Shown: in pieces, positions 38,067-44,435 of the stretch
Layout: each line of letters begins with the position of its first letter
How positions within the stretch are numbered: position 1 is the first letter of the stretch
Notes under the pieces: model-generated
Database searches by the model: none
What the model was told of the DNA's origin: nothing
What the model saw: the letters and a program-made list of their open reading frames with translations, nothing else
Source of the DNA: Mesorhizobium sp.
GTDB lineage: Bacteria > Pseudomonadota > Alphaproteobacteria > Rhizobiales > Rhizobiaceae
Assembly (NCBI GenBank): GCA_022833215.1
Contig: JAIPUZ010000120.1
Coordinates: 1-44,435, forward strand
Reading direction: 5' to 3'
DNA length: 44,435 nt
Program-made: the position numbers and the translations under genes

Positions 38067-39395
38067 ATGCATGCCCTGGCGCAACTGGCTGAATTCGTCA
38101 GCAATCATCCGGCTGGAGCGCTTCCCGCCAGAACACGTGAGGCAATCTCCCTGCTGCTTCTCGATCTGTTCGGCGCCACCGCCGCCGGTCTGCACTCGCC
38201 GCTGGCCGCCGCTGCGCGGCAGGCCGCATCGGATATCTACGGAAAGGGAGATGTTCAGGTGTGGCTGACCGGCCAGCGGCTGAGCATCGCCGGCGCCGCC
38301 ATGGCCAACAGCGCAGCCGCAAGCGCTTTGGACATCGATGACGGTCATCGTGGCGCCGCCGGCCATGCCGGTGCCGGCGTCATTCCTGCGGCCCTCGCCG
38401 TGGGGCAGGCTGCCGGGGCATCCGATGCCGATATTCTGGATGCCATCGCGCTCGGCTATGAAGTGGCGCTGCGGGTCGCCTCCTCCCGCCCGACCCCGAC
38501 CATCGAAACCTATGCCAGCGGCAGATGGGTCGGCTACGGCGCGGCAGCTGCCGCCGGCCGCCTGCTCGGCCTCGACGGCCGCAAGATGGCGCATGCGCTG
38601 GCCATAGCCGGCGGCGAAAGCCCCGTCGTGTTTCCGACCGGCACATCGAAATTTCAGGGCAGCACGGTGAAGGAAGGGATTCCCCCGGCCGTGGTGGCGG
38701 GTATCACCGCGGCCTTTCGCGCGCGCGCCGGCGCCACAGGCCCGATCGACCTGCTCAACAATGAGGAGCGCTACGATCGCGCGATCCTTCTCGACCGCCC
38801 CGACGAGGTGTGGGAGCTCGAGAAATGCTATCTGAAACCCTACGCCTGCTGTCGCTACATGCATGCGGCCATCGACGCCATCCTCTCGATGCGGCAGCAC
38901 GGCCGTGACATCAGCGAGTTGCGCATCGAGACCTTTCCCCAGGCGCTGCGGCTCGCCAACGAACGGGCTCCGAACTCGCTGGAGGGCGGCCAGTACAGCT
39001 TCTATTTCAGCTGCGCCCTTGCCGCCCTGCGCGGCAGCGACGCCTTGCAGCCGGTCGACCCGGACAGCCTGCGGGACGCCGAGATTCTGGAGCTCGCCAA
39101 CAGGATAGAGCTGGCAACATCCCCCGACTTCGCGGCGTCTTTCCCGGTTCGCACCCCCGCCCGCGTCCTGATGAATCAGGGCGAGGGCTTGCAGGAACTG
39201 GTCGTCGACTATCCGCTCGGCGATGTCGCGAACCCGATGAACTGGGATCAGGTCGCGAACAAATTCACGAACATAGGCAGGGTGAGCCTGAGCAAGGACA
39301 GCCAGCAAGGCATCATCGCCGCAGTGGGCGGTCTGGGCGCGAACGGATTCGCGCCGGTTCTGGCCGCCCTCGACATTTCCGAAACAGCCGGTTGA
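38067..39395 (+). CDS. MmgE/PrpD-family protein
   Basis: 442 residues of the MmgE/PrpD fold, which includes 2-methylcitrate dehydratase, cis-aconitate decarboxylase and iminodisuccinate epimerase. Visible family blocks are LLLLDLFGATAAGLHSPLAAAARQ, ANSAAASALDIDDGHRGAAGHAGAGVIPAALAVGQ and KPYACCRYMHAAIDAI. Substrates are typically di- or tricarboxylates or amino-dicarboxylates. It lies between the importer ATPase and the binding protein, so it probably acts on what is imported. Start ATG 38067 follows GGAGTCTCCTAACC; an earlier open frame runs through the ATPase gene. Reaction unknown. Confidence 0.82.
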   Translation: MHALAQLAEFVSNHPAGALPARTREAISLLLLDLFGATAAGLHSPLAAAARQAASDIYGKGDVQVWLTGQRLSIAGAAMANSAAASALDIDDGHRGAAGHAGAGVIPAALAVGQAAGASDADILDAIALGYEVALRVASSRPTPTIETYASGRWVGYGAAAAAGRLLGLDGRKMAHALAIAGGESPVVFPTGTSKFQGSTVKEGIPPAVVAGITAAFRARAGATGPIDLLNNEERYDRAILLDRPDEVWELEKCYLKPYACCRYMHAAIDAILSMRQHGRDISELRIETFPQALRLANERAPNSLEGGQYSFYFSCALAALRGSDALQPVDPDSLRDAEILELANRIELATSPDFAASFPVRTPARVLMNQGEGLQELVVDYPLGDVANPMNWDQVANKFTNIGRVSLSKDSQQGIIAAVGGLGANGFAPVLAALDISETAG

Positions 39396-39414
39396 CACTA
39401 TGGAGGAGAAGAAA

Positions 39415-40980
39415 ATGACATCCAGCAAACATCTGCTTTCGGCAGCGCTCGCCGCGCTCATGACGTGCACGGGTCTGGCTTCGCTGCCGGCCCATGCGGA
39501 GCAGACCGAACTTCGGGTGGGGGCAGCCGCCGCCGACATCGGCAACCTCGATCCGCACTTCGCCTCCAGCACATCGGATCGCACGCAGGTCGCCTGGATC
39601 TACGGTGCGCTGGTGCGGTTCGCGCCGGGCTCCACGGACCCGGCAACGATCGAACCGGACCTTGCCGAAAGCTGGGAAGCCAGCGACGACAATCTGGTCT
39701 GGACCTTCAGGCTGCGCAAGGACGCGCAATGGCAGCACGGTTACGGCGAGGTCACAGCCGATGACGTGGTGTTCAGCCTTCAGAAATCGGCCGACCCGAA
39801 GCGTTCGGCCTTCTCCACCGACTATGCAGCGTTCAGCAGCATCGAAGCGGTCGATTCCCACACCGTCAAAATCACGCTTTCCAATCAGCTGCCCAGCCTG
39901 CTTGGCCTGCTGACCAACTATTCGGGCGGCTTCATTATCAGCAAGAAAGCCTATGAGGAGCGTGGCGACAGCTTTACCCGCAATCCGGTCGGCTTCGGGC
40001 CGTTCCAGTTCGAGTCCATCGAGCCCGGCGTCGCGGTCCACTACAAATCGCATGACAGCTATTTCCGCGGCAAGCCCAGGATCGAAAAAGTCACCTATCG
40101 CTTCCTGAACGCGGCTGCCGGTCGCGATCTCGCCTTCACCGCGGGTGAGATCGACGTTTCCGCGGGCACCACCGACCAGCGCTGGCTCCAGCGTGTGCAG
40201 GCTGCCCCCGGTGTCGCGATCGACATCTTCGATCCGTCGGAACTCACGGTTCTGCACCTGAACCGCAATCAGAAACCGTTCGATGACATCAGGGTGCGCA
40301 AGGCGATCGCCCACGCCGTAAACGCCGCCGAGATCGCACAGTTCCGCGGTCCGGAATTCACGCGTGTCGCGAAATCCGTCATCCCGGCGAACAATCTGGG
40401 CCTCGACGCCGAGCCCGGCCTGCTGTCGCATGACATTGAGAAATCGAAGGCACTGCTGGCGGAAGCCGGCTACCCGGATGGCATCACCATCAAGATGATC
40501 GCCAGCCAGATGCCGAGCTATGCGACCACCGACCAGCTTTTGCAGGCACAATTCGCCAAGGCCGGCATCAAGATCGACCTCCAGCCGGTGGAGCATGCCA
40601 CCTGGCACCAGATGATCCGTCAGGATCTGAGCCCTCTGGTCGATTACGGTGCGGCCCGCTTCCCGGTCGCCGACACATATCTCACGCAATTCTACCACTC
40701 CAGCAGCGCCATCGGCGCACCCGGACAGGTGACGAATTTCAGCCACTGCAGCGTTGCCGACAGCCAGATCGAGGCTGCCCGCACCGAAATCGATCCGAAG
40801 AAGCAGATCGAGCTGTGGCAGGAAGCGCAGAGACTGATCGTGGCCGACGTTTGCGGCGTTCCGGTCACCGAAACGGCGCAGGTGTGGGCACGCACCGAAA
40901 AGCTCGACTGGGGGTTCGAGCTCAAAGGCTCGATGTCGCTTGGGCCGTTGCTGACCGAGCAGACCCATTTCAAGGACTGA
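39415..40980 (+). CDS. Peptide-type ABC importer substrate-binding protein (family 5, DppA-like)
   Basis: 521 residues. ATG 39415 is preferred because a strong ribosome site (GGAGGAGAAG) lies just upstream, inside the open frame that begins at 39400. The signal peptide is MTSSKHLLSAALAALMTCTG.. ending near SLPAHA. Family-5 features include LRVGAAAADIGNLDPHFASS, PDLAESWEASDDNLVWTFRLRKDAQW and VHYKSHDSYFRGKPRIEKVTYRF. It captures the ligand for the importer; family members bind peptides, opines, nickel or sugars. A 12-bp hairpin follows. Confidence 0.88.
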   Translation: MTSSKHLLSAALAALMTCTGLASLPAHAEQTELRVGAAAADIGNLDPHFASSTSDRTQVAWIYGALVRFAPGSTDPATIEPDLAESWEASDDNLVWTFRLRKDAQWQHGYGEVTADDVVFSLQKSADPKRSAFSTDYAAFSSIEAVDSHTVKITLSNQLPSLLGLLTNYSGGFIISKKAYEERGDSFTRNPVGFGPFQFESIEPGVAVHYKSHDSYFRGKPRIEKVTYRFLNAAAGRDLAFTAGEIDVSAGTTDQRWLQRVQAAPGVAIDIFDPSELTVLHLNRNQKPFDDIRVRKAIAHAVNAAEIAQFRGPEFTRVAKSVIPANNLGLDAEPGLLSHDIEKSKALLAEAGYPDGITIKMIASQMPSYATTDQLLQAQFAKAGIKIDLQPVEHATWHQMIRQDLSPLVDYGAARFPVADTYLTQFYHSSSAIGAPGQVTNFSHCSVADSQIEAARTEIDPKKQIELWQEAQRLIVADVCGVPVTETAQVWARTEKLDWGFELKGSMSLGPLLTEQTHFKD

Positions 40981-40989
40981 CTTCAGCGC

Positions 40990-41017
40990 CCGGGGCTGCG
41001 CTCGTGCGCAGCCCCGG
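40990..41017 (+). terminator. Strong hairpin after binding-protein gene
   Basis: CCGGGGCTGCGC (40990-41001) pairs perfectly with GCGCAGCCCCGG (41006-41017) around TCGT, the strongest stem in the window. It lies 9 bases after the stop and 19 before the next ATG, without a T-run. Probably an RNA stabiliser or partial terminator within the operon. Confidence 0.7.
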
Positions 41018-41036
41018 CCTCACCCGAGCATCGAAA

Positions 41037-42332
41037 ATGGCCAAGCTTACCTACCCCAAATATACGAATCTGTGCGGCTGGAACGCCATGTTGCCGGCAC
41101 GCCAGGCGCGCGCGGCCCTGACCGGCGACCTGACGGTGGACTATGCCGTGGTCGGAGCCGGTTACACCGGCTTCGCGGTCGCGCGCCGCATTCAGGAACT
41201 GGACCCGCAGGCGCGGATCGCCGTGCTCGAGGCCACGACGGTAGGCGAAGGCTCCTCTGCGCGGAATTCGGGCTTCACCGGGGCGCATCTGCTGCCGCGC
41301 AACGCCACGGTCGAAATGGCCGAGAAGGCCCGTGTGCAGGGTCGCTTCTATGCCGAAGCCTTCGATTGGCTGATGTCCATTGTCCGCGACAACGGCATCG
41401 AATGCGACATACGCCATGCGGGATCGATCCGCGCCGCCGCGACCGAACTGGGCGAGGCTTCGCTGCGGAAGGTTGTCGAGGTCGCGCGCGTCAACGACAT
41501 CGCCCATTCGGTCCTGTCGCGCGACGATATCCGCAGCCGCATAGGATCGTCCTATTACCGCTTCGGCATTCACATGGAGGACTCGGTTCTCCTGCAACCG
41601 GCGGCATTGATCCGCGGCCTCGCCGATGCGCTGCCGTCCTCGGTTTCACTGTATGAGAACACGCCGGTGACGGCGATCCGCAGGCAGGACGGCTGGGTGC
41701 TGGAAACGCCGGGCGGCGTTGTGACATGCAAGCGGATGGCGCTGGCCACCAACGGCTTCATTCCCAGATTCGGTTATCTGAAATCCCGCATGGCAACCAT
41801 CTACACCTACGCCGCCGTAACGGAGGAGATACCGGAGGCGCGGCTTGGCGAAATTGGCGAATCCGATGCCTGGGGTCTTCTTCCCTCGCACCGGCTCGGC
41901 ACCACGTTACGCCGCATCGGCAGGAACCGCGTGATGGTTCGCAGCCTCTATGCGCATGAGACCGAGATCGACCAGAAGCAGGCGACGGCAGCCCTGCGCG
42001 CACGCTTCAACCGGCGCTGGCCCGATCTGGCCGACATCCGGTTCGAATATCTGTGGGGCGGCACGACCGCCTTCACCATGAACGGTGCGCCATGGTGGGG
42101 CCAGCTCGATGACGGACTCTACGCATCGGGCGGCTGCAACGGCAGCGGTATCGCCAAGGGCACCATGCTAGGCCGCCATCTGGGCGAACTCATGCTGGGC
42201 CATGGCGGCACGCATGACGCGCTGGCCCGCAGCATCGGCCGCGCAAGCTGGATAGCGCCCGAGCCGCTGCGGACCATCGGCTTTCACCTCGTTTCTGCTT
42301 TCGAAAGCCGGAAAGCCGGGATGGAAATGTAG
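41037..42332 (+). CDS. FAD-dependent amine/amino-acid oxidoreductase (DAO family)
   Basis: 431 residues of the DadA/PuuB-type FAD oxidoreductase family. The dinucleotide motif is VVGAGYTGFAVARRIQE (GAGYTG at 40-45), followed by the adenine-ribose acidic residue in AVLEATTVGEGSSARNSGF. The C-terminal FAD block is LWGGTTAFTMNGAPWWGQLDDGLYASGGCNGSGIAKG. Members oxidise amines or N-alkyl amino acids to imines. Its place in the importer operon suggests oxidation of the imported nitrogen compound. Start ATG 41037; the frame is open upstream through the hairpin but has no coding look. Last gene of the operon in the window. Confidence 0.86.
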   Translation: MAKLTYPKYTNLCGWNAMLPARQARAALTGDLTVDYAVVGAGYTGFAVARRIQELDPQARIAVLEATTVGEGSSARNSGFTGAHLLPRNATVEMAEKARVQGRFYAEAFDWLMSIVRDNGIECDIRHAGSIRAAATELGEASLRKVVEVARVNDIAHSVLSRDDIRSRIGSSYYRFGIHMEDSVLLQPAALIRGLADALPSSVSLYENTPVTAIRRQDGWVLETPGGVVTCKRMALATNGFIPRFGYLKSRMATIYTYAAVTEEIPEARLGEIGESDAWGLLPSHRLGTTLRRIGRNRVMVRSLYAHETEIDQKQATAALRARFNRRWPDLADIRFEYLWGGTTAFTMNGAPWWGQLDDGLYASGGCNGSGIAKGTMLGRHLGELMLGHGGTHDALARSIGRASWIAPEPLRTIGFHLVSAFESRKAGMEM

Positions 42333-42457
42333 CCGTCACACGCATGTAACCCGCCGATGCTAGCCGGACCGGAACGCTGGGTGCGAGACTCCGGCCTCCG
42401 GTGCGGAGCGGAGCGTCTCCCATCGATCGCGTTGCGATCCGGATCTGGAGAAGCTGC
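42333..42457 (+). promoter_or_regulatory. Candidate Pho box upstream of ppk2
   Basis: Directly after the oxidoreductase stop are CCGTCAC (42333-42339) and ATGTAAC (42344-42350). They are spaced 11 bases start to start, as in the PhoB tandem CTGTCAT-N4-CTGTCAT (6/7 and 5/7 matches to CTGTCAC/CTGTAAC variants). No strong -10 is visible (GATGCT at 42356-42361 at best). Phosphate control of ppk2 would be logical; the site is inferred. Confidence 0.4.
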
Positions 42458-43372
42458 ATGGATTTCGAGAACAACAGTGCGGTGGCCTGGCTCAGGGCCG
42501 AGCTGGAAGACACGCTCGACGAGGATTACGAGCTCGAACTGTCGCAACCCGCGCTTTCGGCCGAACTGGCGAAAATCTACAGGAAGGCGCATCCCGAATC
42601 CCTCGACCGCCAGACCTATTTCCGGGAGCTGATCCGGCTTCAGTCGGAACTGATCAGGCTGCAGGACTGGGTGTCGCACACCGGTGAGAAGATCGTCGTG
42701 CTGTTCGAGGGGCGCGATTCCGCCGGAAAGGGCGGCGTCATCAAGCGCATCACCCAGCGGCTCAACCCGCGTATCGTGCGCGTGGTTGCCCTGCCGGCGC
42801 CCAGCGATCGCGAGAAGACGCAGTGGTACTTCCAGCGCTATGTGCCGCACCTGCCTGCCGGCGGCGAGATCGTGCTCTTCGATCGCTCCTGGTACAACCG
42901 CGCCGGCGTCGAGCGCGTGATGGGCTTTGCCACGCCGGAACAGGTCGAGGACTTCTTCGACGACGTTCCCGAGTTCGAGCGCATGCTGTTGCGCTCGGGC
43001 ATCCGGCTGGTCAAATACTGGTTCTCGATCACCGACGAGGAGCAGCAGATGCGCTTCATGATGCGCATCCACGACCCGATGAAGCAGTGGAAGCTGTCGC
43101 CGATGGATTTGCAGTCGCGCGTGCGCTGGGAGCAGTACACCAAGGCCAAGGAAGAGATGTTCGAGCGCACCAGCATCGCCGAGGCGCCCTGGTACATCGT
43201 CGAAGGCAACGACAAGAAGCGGGCGCGCCTCAACTGCATCGACCACCTCCTCCGGCAAATCCCGTACACGCCGGTGCCGCATGAGGAGATCAGCCTGCCC
43301 GACCGTGTCTTCAATCCCGAATACGAACGGGCGACATTGCCGAAAGAGCTCTACGTCCCGCAGAAATACTGA
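42458..43372 (+). CDS. ppk2: Polyphosphate kinase 2
   Basis: 304 residues of the PPK2 family, which transfers phosphate between polyphosphate and nucleoside diphosphates. Walker A GRDSAGKGG is at 85-93. The lid/Walker B region is IVLFDRSWYNRAGVERVMGF (138 onward), with the further family block IRLVKYWFSITDEEQQMRF. One complete domain, the length usual for single-domain class I enzymes. The start ATG 42458 has CTGGAGAAGCTGC upstream. It is followed at once by degraded acetate kinase and CoA-transferase sequence, so its former downstream partners appear lost. Confidence 0.9.
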   Translation: MDFENNSAVAWLRAELEDTLDEDYELELSQPALSAELAKIYRKAHPESLDRQTYFRELIRLQSELIRLQDWVSHTGEKIVVLFEGRDSAGKGGVIKRITQRLNPRIVRVVALPAPSDREKTQWYFQRYVPHLPAGGEIVLFDRSWYNRAGVERVMGFATPEQVEDFFDDVPEFERMLLRSGIRLVKYWFSITDEEQQMRFMMRIHDPMKQWKLSPMDLQSRVRWEQYTKAKEEMFERTSIAEAPWYIVEGNDKKRARLNCIDHLLRQIPYTPVPHEEISLPDRVFNPEYERATLPKELYVPQKY

Positions 43373-43374
43373 TC

Positions 43375-43812
43375 GATCGCGCGCACCGTGCCCGGGACAA
43401 GCACAATGCCGGATCCATCACGCCAAAAGCCGAACTCGGACTGGATCTGACGCCGGAAGCCGCCGACGCCCTGCTGGCCGGCGATCCGTCTGGAGCGGAG
43501 CCGTCCCGCCTCCCGCAGCGGACCACGCCCCGAAACGGGCTGGCAGCGGCGGCGGCGGTGATGGGCGGCATAGACGCGCTTGTCTTCTGCGGCGGCATCG
43601 GCGAAAACGCGCGAGTCATCCGCCGGCGCGTGTGCGAACGTCCCGGCTGGATGGGAATTGAGATCGACCACGGCCGCAACGCCACCACTGCGACTGTCCT
43701 GTCTTGCGAGTTCTCGCGCACCACGGTGATGATCGTGACGACGCGCGAGGATGTTGTCATCGCCCGCGCGGCCCGAGCTGCCGCCGGCATCACCGAGGGG
43801 GTTGCGGCATGA
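43375..43812 (+). pseudogene. Acetate kinase 3' remnant
   Basis: One open frame whose second half reads as the C-terminus of acetate/propionate kinase: AAAAVMGGIDALVFCGGIGENARVIRRRVCERPGWMGIEID, then the tail REDVVIARAARAAAG. That corresponds to roughly the last 100 of about 400 residues. The first half (from 43375) has no recognisable kinase sequence, and the N-terminal catalytic domain is absent. The usual active-site segment is altered (FCGGIGENA where FTAGIGENS is common). It overlaps the next fragment by four bases (ATGA). Best explained as a deletion remnant; a short protein might still be made from GTG 43558. Confidence 0.7.
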
Positions 43813-44072
43813 AGAGTACGTTGCGGGCGGAGGCTGCCGCCGCCCTGAGAGCCGACGGCACGAGCCTGCTGATCTCCGGCGAGGACGATTGCGGACTCGT
43901 GCCGCAGGGCACGCTGCCGCTGACATCGGCACGCAGCGTCGATCTGGTCATCACCGAACTGGCCGTGCTCCTGCGCGAGCATGCGCCGGGCGTATCGGTG
44001 GACGACATACGCGCGGCTACGGCCGCAACCCTGATCGTCGCCGACGATCTCACCGAAATGCGCTTTGCCTGA
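43809..44072 (+). pseudogene. 3-oxoacid CoA-transferase beta-subunit 3' remnant
   Basis: 87 codons. Residues from about 36 read like the C-terminus of a succinyl-CoA:3-ketoacid CoA-transferase subunit B: LPLTSARSVDLVITELAV and HAPGVSVDDIRAATAATLIVADDLTEM. Between these blocks about ten residues of the normal protein seem to be missing, and the whole N-terminal catalytic part (with the glutamate nucleophile) is gone. The first 35 residues are unrecognised. Probably non-functional. It lies just upstream of a 3-hydroxyacyl-CoA dehydrogenase, consistent with an old 3-hydroxybutyrate/acetoacetate operon. Confidence 0.65.
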
Positions 44073-44101
44073 GCGCTTCCCATCCTGAAAGCGGAGATAT
44101 C

Positions 44102-44435
44102 ATGAAAATAGAGAAGATCGGCGTGATCGGCGCTGGCACCATGGGCAACGGCATCGCGCAATGTTTTGCCGTGGCCGGTTTTCCGGTGGTGATGCAGGAC
44201 CTGTCGGCAGCCGCGCTCGAACGCGGGCGCGCCGCCATCGAAACCAGCCTTGCCCGGCAGGTGAAGAAGGGCGCGCTGACCGATGCGGAGGCCGCCGATG
44301 CCCTGTCGCGGATCACCACCGCGACGGAGCTCACCGCCATGGCCGACCGCGACCTCGTGGTCGAGGCGATCGTGGAGCGGCTGGAGGTCAAGACGCAGGT
44401 GCTGAAGCAGCTCGATGCGATCTGCGGCGCGCAGA
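44102..44435 (+). CDS. 3-hydroxybutyryl-CoA dehydrogenase, 5' part (cut by window end)
   Basis: The first 111 codons of a 3-hydroxyacyl-CoA dehydrogenase. NAD-binding motif GVIGAGTMGNGIAQCFAVAGFPVVMQD is followed by LERGRAAIETSLARQVKKGALT and DRDLVVEAIVERLEVKTQVLKQLD, all typical of HbdA/PaaH. It oxidises or reduces 3-hydroxybutyryl-CoA with NAD. Start ATG 44102 is preceded by GCGGAGATATC. The frame is open to the window edge, so the gene continues outside. Confidence 0.88.
   Translation, partial: MKIEKIGVIGAGTMGNGIAQCFAVAGFPVVMQDLSAAALERGRAAIETSLARQVKKGALTDAEAADALSRITTATELTAMADRDLVVEAIVERLEVKTQVLKQLDAICGAQ

Overview
The window is a GC-rich, gene-dense stretch from an alphaproteobacterium, most likely a Hyphomicrobiales (rhizobial) species close to Mesorhizobium, Ensifer or related Phyllobacteriaceae. 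The grounds are base composition, the enuR-ehuABCD-eutABC-doeAB gene order, the smo/mtlK polyol operon, several stacked ABC importers and palindromic intergenic elements. The genus cannot be fixed from the sequence alone. I see no rRNA, tRNA, insertion sequence, phage gene or CRISPR array.

Region 1 (30-9867) is an ectoine/5-hydroxyectoine uptake and breakdown cluster: a MocR-type regulator (EnuR-like), the EhuABCD importer, EutABC, and the ring hydrolase/deacetylase pair DoeA-DoeB. The genes for the last steps (doeC, doeD) are not in the window.

Region 2 (9901-19120) is a catabolic cluster of unknown substrate. It has a complete branched-chain-amino-acid-type ABC importer (LivGFHM plus a detached LivK), two paralogous isochorismatase-fold hydrolases, a glutamine-synthetase-like ligase, an N-formylglutamate-amidohydrolase-family enzyme and an RpiR regulator. 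This is the best candidate here for an undescribed pathway.

Region 3 (19237-28532, minus strand) is a polyol operon: SorC-type regulator SmoC, importer SmoEFGK, sorbitol dehydrogenase SmoS, mannitol dehydrogenase MtlK and a pentulose-kinase-like FGGY kinase. A near-consensus promoter and a shared operator-like motif lie upstream of smoE and smoC.

Region 4 (28905-33232) is a FecI/FecR cell-surface signalling pair with a TonB-dependent receptor carrying the N-terminal signalling (STN) domain, probably for iron or heme. Region 5 (33402-42332) is an IclR regulator divergent from a peptide-type ABC importer (permeases, fused double ATPase, binding protein) mixed with an MmgE/PrpD-family enzyme and an FAD amine oxidoreductase; its substrate is unknown.

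Region 6 (42458-44435) holds polyphosphate kinase 2 behind a candidate Pho box, decayed tails of an acetate kinase and a CoA-transferase beta subunit, and the start of a 3-hydroxyacyl-CoA dehydrogenase cut by the window edge. Across the window, all four ABC binding-protein genes are followed by a strong hairpin before the next gene of the same operon.
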